Part shown: positions 1-10,864 of the stretch, in pieces
Layout of the letters: every line of letters starts with the position of its first letter
How positions within the stretch are numbered: position 1 is the stretch's first letter
Assembly (NCBI RefSeq): GCF_030272615.1
Contig: NC_081415.1
Location: forward strand, 192,168,270-192,228,269
Reading direction: 5' to 3'
Length of the DNA stretch: 60,000 bases
Source of the DNA: Cryptomeria japonica
Lineage: Eukaryota; Streptophyta; Pinopsida; Cupressales; Cupressaceae
The notes under the pieces: model-generated
What the model was told of the DNA's origin: nothing
Seen by the model: the letters and a program-made list of their open reading frames with translations, nothing else
Database searches by the model: none
Program-made: the position numbers and the translations under genes

Positions 1-2200
1 TCTCACATGTGCTGCCATCACGACTAGTTGGGAAATGGCCCAAAAACTCTTGTAAATTTTACATATGTAGGTTAAAGTACTGGAGAAGTGTTTAAACATG
101 ACTTCCCCCTTATTCTAGACAAGTCCAGGAGCAACCTGGCTAGAGAAAATAAGGTGAAAAAGTCGTGTAAAGTGCAGGGGTGAGTGCAAGATCACTATTT
201 CAGAGTTTGGAGGGGTCCATGGGGTTGTGGAAGAATTTTCTATGTAGGGAGGATCCTTTAAAAATCCATTTGACATCAAAACCCCAAGTTGTTCATTCAC
301 TACCGGTTAAAGGCCTCATAAACCCTCAAAACCCTCATTTTAGGGTTCACACATTGTACGGTCAGACCAGGGCCTAAAACCACAAAAATACTTTAGGTAT
401 GGGTGAATTATTGAATAAAAACCAAAATTTTTTGGGGGTCCTTTGAATCATTTTTCCTCAAGCCCTAGAAAACCGGTTTTGGAGGCCTAATTGGGGCTCA
501 TTCCTTGTAGCCCTTTTCTAGGCAAGATTTTGAAATCGGTAAGAAACCTCAAGGTTGCAAACCACTAATGGAACCCAAATGAACTAAAAAAATATTAGAA
601 GACCTCTCTACACCTCTGCATCCTCTCTCAATAGTTGGAGGTCATTTTGACAAGTTGAAGCCAAGGGGCCAGAATTGAGCACCTGAGAAGCACATTGAAT
701 TGATAGGGTTCCTAACCAAAACACCTGAAGAAAACACCTTAGTAAGGTCAAGAATAAAGCCCTAGAAGATTTTGAGAAGGAATTGGAGGTCTAGAGTGCA
801 ACTAGGCCTGGTGAGTTGGTGGAATTGAGCAACACCAACTAGGTGGAGTGTTGAGCAGGCTAGGTAAACCCCATCAGCCCACAACCACCTAAGCTCGGTC
901 AAAGCTTAGTGTGTGAAGTTTAAGGCTATTTGTTCCTTTATTGTCACTTTACCCTCTTGGATTAATGTAATGATAATACATGCAATATACTTATATGATG
1001 TTATTTTGTCATTAGGCTAAATAATCCTATTCGTTTATAAGATATCGATTGATCCCATGAGTATAAGAACATCCATATTGAATATATTATGTGAATATTA
1101 CAATGGAAATATATTTCCCTTGTGCTTGTGTAAATCAAGGTAATTATTATCTTGAGTAATAAGTTTATCCCTTTGCAATAAGGAAAGCCTTGGGATGTTC
1201 AAGTTGGTTTATGAATGACGATGGGAGGACTTTGAGTCAAAACCTTACTATTTTAGAAAGTGGTATAGTGTCATTTCATAATTATGAACTATTTATGATT
1301 TTCTAACTATTGTTAGGTATTATTAATGGAAGGGAAATGTTGATGAACCTTGGGATCATGTGTGTAGGTATCCACTAAGAGAAAAGTTGTAGGAGAACTA
1401 AGTGTGACTTTGACCCCTTGGGAAGCGAGAATGTAGGCGGTCCTTGGGTGAAGGATTCCCATGTGAATTCAAGTCCATAGGGGTAGGGTCTAGTGTGGGG
1501 GGTGGGAAATAATTCTAAGGTTTGGAGTTGTTCCTAACGTTTTGACCTTACCTCAATAGTAGACTTCAAATGAGGACGATTAGGCATTAAAAGATTACGA
1601 AAGATTTAAGAAAATCAAATAAGTGTAATATTATGTAATGTGCCATTGAATAGAAAGTTCAAGGAAGTGAACATGGGTTGACTACCATACAATTGGTAAT
1701 GGCTTAAGGGTACAGGATGATATGAGGCCATCTTTTGTTGGTTCTTTATAATTGTATCATGTGTTTGTGAAGTTAAACTTAGAGTTATAGGCTCCTTAGT
1801 TACTTGATTGTGTTGTACTTATATATTTGTCTAGTATTGTGAATCTTAGTGTATATGACCCCCACATGAGTGAGCCATCGTGATATTTATGTAGAGACAG
1901 GCAGTCGTTGGACTGTGCCAATGATTGATGTATGGGATACTGCAAAGGATTAGTCAGCCATCACCTAGTTCACAGAGGTGATGTTGCCTAGACTACCCTT
2001 TACATGATATGTTAACAATTTGTAGGTCAATTCATTGGACTGTGCCAATGGCAGAGGCCTAGAGCTACTATTGTATTGTTGGATTAGCTAGCAATCATGA
2101 GGTTCATAGAGGTGAAGGGTTGCTAAGGGCTATCCGAGATTTGGTACGATAACAGTTGGGTATGTGCACAAAGATGGTGGTCAGAAAAGTGGACACCACC
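1..2200. other. old intergenic or repeat DNA without a recognisable gene
   Basis: No reading frame longer than about 65 codons and no family motif is seen. Between about 1,890 and 2,150 a loose tandem duplication of roughly 124 bp is visible: the phrase TTGGACTGTGCCAATG occurs near 1,914 and again near 2,037, each followed by a related stretch containing GTTCAYAGAGGTGA. The rest is AT-rich and looks like a decayed LTR or other repeat, but I cannot assign it. Confidence 0.5.
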
Positions 2201-2214
2201 CAAAAAAAACATGG

Positions 2215-2400
2215 AAAAACAAGCAACGCGTACGCGGTTCTAAAATTTGTATTCATCATGTAGGCGCTTAGGTTTGTTGTTCTCGAGCCTAGAGAAGGTA
2301 GTGCGTACTCGCTGCTTTTAGGAAAATGAGCGCGTACGCGCTACCTCTAGGAAAATGAGCACGTACGCACTAATAATCCCAAGAGAACCGCATACATGGT
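2215..2400. repeat. short GC-rich motif cluster, about 29-bp spacing
   Basis: Three related blocks carry the core GCGCGTACGC or GCACGTACGC, at about 2,299, 2,328 and 2,357, so the spacing is 29 bp. The last two share the lead-in TAGGAAAATGAG. A further GCGTACGCGG lies at about 2,226. The cores are near-palindromic and CpG-rich in otherwise AT-rich DNA, so they are not background. The cluster lies about 130 bp upstream of the first ATG of the multi-exon pseudogene at 2,529. It resembles, but is not the same as, the TTAGCGCAT arrays in the Tat leaders. Confidence 0.6.
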
Positions 2401-2528
2401 GCCTGTCAAAAAAAGTTTTTTTAAAAAAACTGGGTCTTATTTTACCGTGAATAGCGTGTTTATACTTTGTTTTTTCTTCATTTTCTCTCCTAAACCGCGA
2501 ATGGGGTGCTAGATTTATCCTCCAGACT

Positions 2529-5119
2529 ATGGATCAAGGTTAGTTTTTATTTATTTTTGTCTTTATTTCCCGTTTGTTCAATTTGTTTTACATTTTGAAA
2601 TTAATTTCATTAATTTTGATTAGATTTTTTCATTTTTTGTTTCAAAAACCAGATTCTTCTAATCCACAACAAGAACAATCAAATGCACCTCCTGAAAACC
2701 GACAAGGTACACCCCCAATTCCTCCTTTTGACCGCACACCCAAAACACAAGAGCAATTAATTAATTAGTTAGGACAAAATACGTCTAAAATCAATAGACT
2801 GATTGTTAAATTGAAAACATCCGAACTTGAGCATCATCAATCCCTCGCCACTAGCCTAGAAACATTACCTAGTGATGCCATAGTTGTTTCCACACAAATT
2901 ACCAAATGGGGAAGATTTAGGGTTAGGTGTCATCAATTCTATGCCGATGGGCTATCATACGAGGGAGTAAAAAAAAAAAATATTAGTAAACAACAAATAT
3001 GTGCCCTTTTTCGTTGATCCCAAAACTAGTCAGTCATTACCTCTTAATGCAAAGAGGTTTCCCATACATTGGTGTACCAATGTACAGATGAAGAATCTTT
3101 TTTGGCAGAGGTGGTGGATGGTCCTTGATGATCCACCTTGTAATAATTATGAGGTGCCATTATATTTTTTGAGAAAAGTATATTGTGAGTTTGTGCTCAA
3201 TAGGTGCCCAAACTATTTTGACATGAGAGAGTTACATGGTAGAGGTGGTGGCTCTGCCCAAGATAGACCTGGAGCTTGTAGGTGATTACCCGCGGAGAGT
3301 CGCCACCCCCTAGCACCCAAACCCAAGGTGGATCAGGTTGTCCCAGTAGAGCTAAAAGAGTTGATGGAGCTACAGACTCTTTAGGCGGCCACAATGTTGA
3401 CTGGTGCCATCATCCAACATGGGACACTATTAGCACACCCTAGATGTATTGGATGATGAGACATTAGGTGGCGACAGAGAGCCCATCCAACATATGTTTG
3501 TCAGATGCTTGGGGATATGCTCGGAGATAGATGATGCAGTCGATGCAGATGGATCCTCATCTCATTTGTGAATGATTTGCAGGAGTAGATGTCAGGCCCG
3601 CATGGCTGAGGATTTCGCACTAACAGATGAGTTGATGGACATGGTGTTTGCCCATGAGCGACAGACACAGGTGTTGATTTGAATTTATAGCATTTTATTT
3701 ATCAGTCACTTTAAATTTGTAATTACATTAATTAATTTTCATTTATGCATTGATTTAAATTGAGATAAATAATATGCATTTCAGGATGTAGCAGTGGTAT
3801 CCCATACTCCTCCCCCAGTTCCTATAGTTGCAACTTCGATGCCCGAGGTATAAATTTTGTAACATGTTAAAATAGAATAGTACACTTTGAATTCAAAGAA
3901 ATACAAGATATACTAACTATCTTTAATGCTTGGTCCAATTTTTGGTTTGTAGGTGTTGACAGGGGACCAAATGTCCTAGATTGATGACATCACGCTCTCA
4001 GCAATTGATTTTGGCCTACAAGGCTATACGGTATCATATTTTGTAAAACCCTTTTTATGTATTGTTTTTATGGAATATGCAAGTCATTTCATTTTAGATT
4101 TTTAAAATTGTGTTTAATTTATTATTTGTTCTAATATCTCATGTTAATTTTGTTTTTTAGGATACCCCCTCTGCATCTAGGGCTTGTCCTAAGAAAAAGA
4201 ATTCCTCAAAGACGCCAAAACATGGGAAGAATGTAATTGAACACATTTTTAGTTGTACAATTGTTTGAAAATATTGAAATCAAGTATTAGTTGGGGTTTG
4301 TAGATTGATTAGTGTTTTTTTGTCTATTTTACATGTACATCGGCCATTGAGCTATGTGGATTTGTTGAATGCACCTGATTCGCCCGTGGATCAAGAGAGG
4401 GCAGAGGTATGTATCTCTACTTTATTTTCTTGATTTCATGATTATATGCACACGTACATGTCAACTTGTGATATATTATAATCTTATAATTTTTCATACA
4501 GGAAATATCCATACCTATTTCATCAATGGCGAACCGTCCTCCATGCATTGGAGAAGCATCTCAGGATCTGGTACACTTTTGTTTGATATGTAAAATTAAT
4601 TGTTTTTAACCTACAATACTTATCATTATATTAATTGTATTTAATCTTTGAACATTTTTTGTATAGGTAATAGCGACAGTTTCTCCATCGATGGTGAGCC
4701 ATCCTTAGTCCATTGGAGAAGCATCTCAGGCACATGTACATCATTGTTCTCTATATTATATATTTTAAGTGTTCTTGATATATTTATATTAGTACATTGT
4801 ATTAATTGTACATTTAATCTATAATAGACCCCTTTGCGATACGATCATAACGTGGATCCATTTAAGTATGTCTTCAAGAAAACTCCTAAGAGTGACAAGG
4901 AGAGGACAGTGAAGACATTAGCTCCTAGATCAGCCGATGAGGTAATCTACATTTCAATTGCAAAGGAATTATAGTTAAATGCATAGTTATGTTGTTAATT
5001 GTGAACTATTTTCTACAAAAGAATTCTAACTTGGCTTTTGAATTGTGGTTTCGCAGCCATCTACAGAGTCACGTACTGCATCGAAGAGGCTTGATTTTGA
5101 TGATCCACCACAAGTTTAG
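2529..5119 (+). pseudogene. multi-exon gene relic, family not recognised
   Basis: A chain of short exons with good GT-AG borders ends in TAG at 5,117-5,119. Exon 1 is ATGGATCAAG (2,529-2,538), joined in phase to a Gln/Pro-rich stretch from about 2,652. A long exon follows to about 3,670, broken by in-frame TAG at 2,766, a frameshift near the A-run at 2,966, and further TGA/TAG codons. Phase-0 exons then lie at 3,785-3,847, 3,953-4,030 (with a TAG), 4,161-4,232 (Lys-rich, nuclear-signal-like PKKKNSSKTPKHGKN), about 4,341-4,406, 4,502-4,570, 4,667-4,735, 4,828-4,941 and 5,057-5,119 (ends KRLDFDDPPQV). No known domain was recognised. It may be a host gene relic or an accessory gene of a DNA transposon. 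The exon-intron structure is well supported; the function is unknown. Confidence 0.65.
4502..4735 (+). repeat. tandemly duplicated 69-bp exon within the pseudogene
   Basis: Two phase-0 exons of exactly 69 bp, 4,502-4,570 and 4,667-4,735, encode related peptides. Copy 1 reads ...SSMANRPPCIGEASQ.. and copy 2 ..PSMVSHP-stop-SIGEASQ... Both are followed by GTACA donors. The separating intron is 96 bp. Copy 2 has a TAG where copy 1 has a sense codon. The duplication would be reading-frame neutral, as expected of an exon duplication that happened while the gene was still under selection. Confidence 0.7.
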
Positions 5120-5654
5120 GATTACATAGTGTTAATTTTTGTCATAGAATGACCAAAACATGTAGATATATTCTACATTTTTATTGTATATCGATATGGA
5201 CATGGCATATGCCACATTTTTGTAATACTTGTATTGACTTGGCAGACATGCCTTTTTTATATATATAAATATCGATATTCGATCCAATAAATGTGTACTA
5301 AGTTCATTATTTTGTATTCGTTGTATTTTGTGGTTGTCCTTTTATAAATTTAGTTGATCATTTGCCTATTTAATCAACAATATGAATATAAACAACAAAA
5401 ATATATGATATAAAACATTGCAATCGTGGAATATGATTTGATAAAATTTCTAAAATGTTGAATTAACCCTACAAAACTCCTTGTATTCAGTTCGTTATTG
5501 TGTATTCGTTGTATTTGGTGGCTTCCTTTTTATAAATTTAAATGAATATTTGCATATGTAATCAACAATATGAATATAAACAACAAACATCGACAATATG
5601 AATATAAACAACAATATGGGTTTGGTGTGAGAGCACCCTCACACTCGCAATGGT
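5120..5654. repeat. AT-rich 3' flank with a direct repeat at 185-bp offset
   Basis: Downstream of the pseudogene stop, a segment of about 105 bp near 5,297-5,402 recurs at about 5,482-5,586. Both contain TATTCGTTGTATTT and CAACAATATGAATATAAACAAC. A third short echo of the tail follows at about 5,590-5,615. No gene is seen. Confidence 0.6.
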
Positions 5655-7932
5655 CAAATTTTGTTCGTCATGTGCACAAATAGATGTCATGAGCACGTCC
5701 GTGTGGGTAGGTTTACGCTAGGCATTCCCCTGTTGTGCATCCCAAAGTGCCAGAACATCGAGAGTCATACCATACCAATGCGATCTCTTAAGTGCCCTGA
5801 GTCCAAATTTTTTTCAAAATTTGACGGACTATTTCTTGAAATCCAGGATGCATATGGTCAATCTGTTTGAACCCGTGGGGTTGTGTGAGGCTCCTCTACA
5901 ATGGCCTATCTTAGTTTTTGATGACTCAAAGCCATTTTTAATTCATAGCATTTTTTCGCCTGCTGCAAAAACCGTCAGTTGCATGCAATACAAAGTTGCA
6001 AGATTCGCTAGAATTGATTCGGTTTGTCATGTGCACAAACTGACATCGCGAGCGCATCTAGGTAGGAAGGTTTACACTAGGCATGTCCTTGTCGTGCATC
6101 CCAAGAGTCAGAACGTTGAGAGTCATACCATACCGGTGCGATCTCTCAAGTGCCTTGAGTCTAAAAAATTGTCAAAATTTGATGGACTGTTCCTTCAAAT
6201 CCAGGATGCATATGGCCGATCCGTTTGAACCTGTGGAGTTGCATGAGGTTCCTCTACAATGGTCTATCTTGGTTTTTTATGACTTGGAGCCATTTTCAAT
6301 TGGTAGCATTTTTTTGCCTGCTGCAAAAAATGTCAGTTGCATGCAATGCAAAGTTGCAAGATTGGCTAGAATTGATTCAGTTCATCGTGTGCACAAACCG
6401 ACGTCACGAACGCATCCGGGTGGGTAGGTTTATGCTAGGCATGCCCTTGTCATGCATCCCAAAGCATTGGAACGTCGAGAGTCATACCGTACCGGGCCGA
6501 TCTCTCAAGTGCCATGAGTCCAAAAAATTATCAAAATTTGATGGACTGTTTCTTAAAATCCAGGACACATATGGTTGATCTGTTTGAACCTGTGGGGTTG
6601 CGTGAGGCTCCTCTACAGTGGCCTATCTCAGTTTTTGAAGACTCGGAGCCATTTTCAATTGGTAGCATTTTTTTGCCTGCTGCAAAAACTGTCAGTTGCA
6701 TGCAATGCAAAGTTGCAAGATTGGCTAGAATTGATTCGGTTCCTCATGTACACAAACCAACTTTACGAGCATGTCTGGGTGGGAAATTTTATGCTAGGCA
6801 TTCCCCTATCATGCATCCCAAAGCATCAGAACATTGAGAGTCTACCGTACTGGGGCAATCTCTCAAGTGCCACGAGTCCAAAAAATTGTCAAAATTTGAC
6901 GGATTGTTTCTTCAAATCCAGAACAATATGGTCGATCCATTTGAACCTATGGGGTTTCATGAGGCTCCTCTAAAATGGCCTATCTCATTTTTTGACGACT
7001 TAGAGGCATTTTCAATTGGTAGCATTTTTTTGCCTGGTGCAAAAAATCGTCAGTTGCATGCAATGCAAAGTTGCAAGATTGGCTAGAATTGATTATGTTC
7101 GTAGTGTGCACAAACTGATGTCACAAGCATGTTTGGGTGGTCAATTTTATGCTAGGAATGCCCCTATCATGCATCCCAAAGTGTCGAAACATCGAGAGTC
7201 ATACCATACCGGTGCAATCTCTCAAGTGCTCTGAGCCCAAAAAATTGTCAAAATTTGACGGACTATTTCTTCAAATCCAGAACACATATGGTCGATCCGT
7301 TTGGACCCATGGGGTCGCATGAGGCTCCTCTACAATGGAATATCTCAGTTTTTGATGAATCGGAGCCATTTTCAATTGGTAGAATTTTTTCACCTGCTAC
7401 AAAAACCGTCAGTTGTATGCAATGCAAAGTTGCAAGATTGGCTAGAATTGATTTGGTTCGTTGTGTGCACAAACCGATAAAATGAGCACGTCCAGGTGGG
7501 AAGGTTCATGCTAAGCTTTCCCCTGTCATGCATCCCAAAGTGCCAGAACATCGAGAGTCATACCGTACCGAGGTGATCCCTCAAGTGTCACGAGTCCAAA
7601 AAATTGTCAAAATTTGATAGATTGTTTCTTCCAATCCAGGACACATATGGTCGATCTGTTTGAACCCATGGGGTCGCGTGAGGCTCCTCTACAATGGCCT
7701 ATCTTTGTTTTTGATGACTCAGAGCCATTTTCAATTGGTAGGATTTTTTCGCCTGCTGCAAAAGCCGTCAATTACATGCAATGCAAAGTTGCAGGATTGT
7801 ATAGAATTGATTTGGTTCGTCATGTGCACAAACCGACGTCACGAGAGCATCCGGGTGGGAATTTTTACACTAGGCATGCCCCTGTCATGCATCCCAAAGC
7901 GTCAGAATGTCGAGAGTCATACCCTATCGATG
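5655..7932. repeat. satellite array, 358/359-bp unit, about 6.4 copies
   Basis: The anchor GTCAGTTGCATGCAAT (with variants) lies at 5,974, 6,332, 6,691, 7,049, 7,408 and 7,767, so successive steps are 358, 359, 358, 359 and 359 bp. A second anchor, GTGCACAAAC, repeats with the same period. Units differ by scattered substitutions, many at CpG. Each unit is open in one frame for most of its length, but the period is not a multiple of three, so the open frame rotates from unit to unit. That argues against a protein-coding tandem gene. The period is close to twice a nucleosome repeat, as in many plant satellites. I do not recognise the family. Confidence 0.9.
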
Positions 7933-8164
7933 CAATGTAGAAGTTGCTTGACAACTTTTTTGACAACAATGACAATTTTTGATCAAATTGTATCTAGTCT
8001 CAATCTATGACCTCTATGACCCGATAATGACTCAAATAATTCTCCATGATTATACAAGAATCAAGAATGCTCGTGATTGACCAGGGACACATCACATATA
8101 CTCAAAACATAGTCAAAAAATATTGAGACACAAAATAGTCACAAAACATTGTCACATATTATTT
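7933..8164. other. AT-rich spacer, nothing recognised
   Basis: Between the satellite and the minisatellite below. No reading frame, repeat or motif stands out. Confidence 0.4.
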
Positions 8165-8500
8165 AAAAATTTGCCTCTAAATATGGTCAAATCAGCTCTT
8201 GGCTATTTGATTATACAAAAAAATGTCTTACAAATCATCTCATGGGCTTTTATACAAAATTTGGCATTACAATATGTGTGATTCAGCTCATCGACATTTT
8301 AATATACAAATCATCTCATGGGCTTTAATACAAAATTTGACATTACAATATGTGCGATTCAGCTCATCGCCATTTTAATATACAAAATTTGGCATGTACA
8401 TATGTACAAATAAGCTCATTTCCATTTAAATATACAAAATTATGCCCCTAAACATGTAAAAATCAGCTCATGGGCATTTATATATACAAAAAATGAATAT
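8165..8500. repeat. AT-rich minisatellite, about 76-bp unit with degenerate sub-units
   Basis: Two clear units begin with ATCATCTCATGGGCTTT at 8,234 and 8,310, a step of 76 bp. They are flanked by shorter, more decayed versions of the half-unit CAGCTCATSRMCATTT..ATATACAAA. The array lies just past the stop of the minus-strand gene at 8,562 and so would be in its 3' untranslated region. Confidence 0.65.
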
Positions 8501-8561
8501 AGAACAATTCGTCGATGATTTATACAAAATTCTCAAAATCATTCTACTCTGAACCGTAGAA

Positions 8562-9183
8562 TCAATCAAGTGAGCCTTCAGGATCAGCTCTAACCCATAT
8601 TTTGTCAAGTATTGCCTCGTGGTCGGATTCACGAACTTTCCATAAAATCTTGTTATGAGGTCTACCACAATACTTCATCAAATGAATATTTGTTGCAACA
8701 ACAAGGTTAGGGAAATGAAGAATATGTCTATGTGTTTCAAAGTCCTCGAACAACCAAACATCAGAATTTATGATAGGGTATCTCCGAAGCCATGATCCTA
8801 TCACGACAACAGACCCTATTGGGTACTCAATACCCTCTCTTTCAGTTATTGTGGTTGTCAATTTTCTTTTTGGCTCAACACAACGACACAAATAGTAATT
8901 TGTTCCTTCTTCATTGTTCTCTTCTGCAACAACTACATACACATGACCTGTATTTTATAAAGTGTTAATTAATACCAAAAATAAAGTATGATGTACAACA
9001 AAATGAACCAAAAAGAATACTTGCAAAAAAATTAACTCAAAAAATCACCCGAATCCACTAGGTTGGATACATGGGCAAAATCCACTGATGTCTCCATCTG
9101 GCTCAATTGTACTGCTTTGGGAATTTGATATGAATCAATGGGAACCATAACTAATTGCTCGCATCCAACTACAAAAAACTCCA
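8562..9183 (-). CDS. two-exon minus-strand gene, C-terminal part, function unknown
   Basis: Exon 9,049-9,183 and exon 8,562-8,947 are joined by a 101-bp intron with GT donor and AG acceptor (TATAAAATACAG). The junction is in phase and gives ..NLVDSG/HVYVVVAEENN... Together they form about 173 uninterrupted codons ending at the stop at 8,562. The protein is mixed alpha/beta in look, without membrane segments, with Cys-Arg-Cys near the start of the last exon and a Trp-rich, charged C-terminus (..WKVRESDHEAILDKIWVRADPEG). The true start is not found; the exon at 9,049 opens after a plausible acceptor TCCAATCAAG, so upstream exons probably lie beyond 9,183. Unlike everything else here, this stretch has no internal stop. 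It converges with the pseudogene at 2,529-5,119, and the two might belong to one transposon, but I do not recognise either product. Confidence 0.5.
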
Positions 9184-9515
9184 CTTGATTGGAAAAGAAA
9201 TGACAAAAATTGCTAAACCATCCAATCATCTATACCTCTCAACTATCAAAAACATCAATAAACTCATGCCAACAAAAAAAATCCAACCCATAAACTATAA
9301 TCAAGCTCCACGTGAAAACCTATCAATGGAGAGCATACATATCTAGGAACTCCCTCTGCGTAGGTAATGCAAATATGAAAATAACCAAGCCATATCAAGT
9401 CTACCAATAGCATTGCATAGTTGTTAACCAATATCATGTAGTACCAAGTAACATCCACAATGACATGAAAACCCTACTGTGTATGCTAAATTTAAACATA
9501 TTCGTAAACCCTAAA
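9184..9515. other. upstream flank of the minus-strand gene, target side of Tat-1
   Basis: No confident exon. A short open stretch on the minus strand at about 9,264-9,458 could contain a further 5' exon of the gene at 8,562-9,183, but no convincing splice chain was found. Confidence 0.35.
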
Positions 9516-10475
9516 TGATCCAACCACTAACCTAGATCTACAAACTAATTCAACAAACACAAATTAAGTACTCAAATCATGAATGCAAATAACATAAAAT
9601 AAATCACAAATATACCTTGACATGCACAACTAGCTAGTCTATATTGCTGTCCTATCCTCCAAGATCTTCTATAGATGATAGTTTCACTCAGCTATATAGC
9701 ACATGCACAAGAGGTCATGAAATAATAGAGTATGGTTGCTTGATGAGGTAAGATATGGTGCAAAGATAATGTTTTGATGTATGATCCTAGAATTATTTTG
9801 GTTGAATGTATGTACTCTCAATGATTGCTTAGTGTACAAATGAGCAGAAAGAACCCTGTTTTATAGAAATCACCATGAGTATGAAGGGTTTAGATTAAGA
9901 GGTTAAATTATGAATGACAAAGATCATATAGGTGAAAGAGAATGCATAAGATTGAAGGGTAGGTAAAGATGAAGGGAGGAGATTAAAAGGTGGGTAAGAG
10001 TGAATAAGTTTAAGAGGATAATTAAAAATGGAGGGATATTATTAAACAGTGGGTTGACTTCTACGTTCAATAAATGTGGGCAATGGAGAAAGCACAAAGT
10101 GAAGGAAGAATAATATGACACTTGTCACATTCCTATGAATTTAGATTCTGATCCATATGAACAAGTTGGAAGGCTAGGATTAAAGAGGAAAAATATAATT
10201 AATTAATTAATTAAATAAATTTTAAATTTTTTTTTAATTAATAGAGGAAAAAGGAAGGGCTTAGGACAATTAAATAAATAATAAATATTTATTAAATTTT
10301 AGAAAGAAAAGGTTAATGCATTGATCAAATAAATAAAAATGTTTATTTAATTAATGGTGGAAAAAGCTAATGAATTAGTTAATAAATGAAAATAATTATT
10401 TAATCAATAGAAGAAATTATGGGAAAATAATTAAATATTTGTTTAATTAGGTTAGGACATTTTTAGGTGTCTACA
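9516..10475 (-). mobile_element. Tat-1: 3' LTR of a minus-strand Ty3/gypsy Tat element
   Basis: The right edge is GGTGTCTACA (10,466-10,475), that is, the minus-strand start TGTAGACACC. It is immediately preceded on the minus strand by the polypurine tract at 10,476-10,489. The left edge TGATCCAACC (9,516) matches the left edge TGAACCAAGG of the Tat-3 LTR at 38,634. About 50 bp inside, both share ACTCAA..CATAAAATAAA..TATACCTTG. The length, about 960 bp, is shorter than the Tat-3 LTR (1,285 bp), so internal deletions are likely. The left boundary is less certain than the right one. Confidence 0.65.
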
Positions 10476-10489
10476 TTTTGCCCCTCTTT
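10476..10489 (-). promoter_or_regulatory. Tat-1 polypurine tract
   Basis: The minus-strand sequence AAAGAGGGGCAAAA directly abuts the LTR start TGTAGACACC. This is the expected plus-strand priming site of reverse transcription. The same arrangement recurs at 39,919-39,933. Confidence 0.75.
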
Positions 10490-10760
10490 GAGACAATGTA
10501 GTTTATCGCATTGTTTCAAAGAATAAAATTTTGCTAATACATGCCCCAATTTGTCCTGATAGGGAAGGTGATATGCCCCCTTGAGAAATTGTACGAAAAA
10601 ATAGAATAGTCCAGGCAATCTCTCGATAGAAAGAGAAGGATACGTTACATGAAAATTGGTAGGAAACTAGGTAATTTTGGTAGAAAATGGACTAAGACTA
10701 GGTAAAAAGGGTCACACGAGATCACAACGGGTTAACATGGTTGATTAGGGATACTGTGCC

Positions 10761-10768
10761 TATATATA
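10761..10768 (+). promoter_or_regulatory. TATA box of the Tat-1 PMD gene
   Basis: TATATATA lies 97 bp before the presumed ATG at 10,865 and reads away from the LTR on the opposite strand to the retroelement. The counterpart in Tat-3 is TATATAAG at 40,182, 86 bp before its ATG. Conservation of position in both elements supports promoter function. Confidence 0.5.
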
Positions 10769-10864
10769 GGAGCTTGGGAGGTTCATTCTCCTCATTTGCA
10801 TACAACATCCTTAGAGATTAGCTCAAACAAGAGCGAAGAAAAGGAGAGAAGAGTATCAGTGAAG

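Noticed and set aside
5821-7940. Series of 100-135-codon open frames in the satellite as real proteins
   Set aside because: The frame changes from unit to unit because the period is 358/359 bp, and there is no start or stop conservation. They follow from the low stop density of the unit.
9004-9024. TGAACCAAAAAG as the left edge of the Tat-1 LTR
   Set aside because: Only the first bases match. The match ACTCAA..CATAAAATAAA..TATACCTTG places the edge near 9,516, and 9,004 lies in a well-supported intron.
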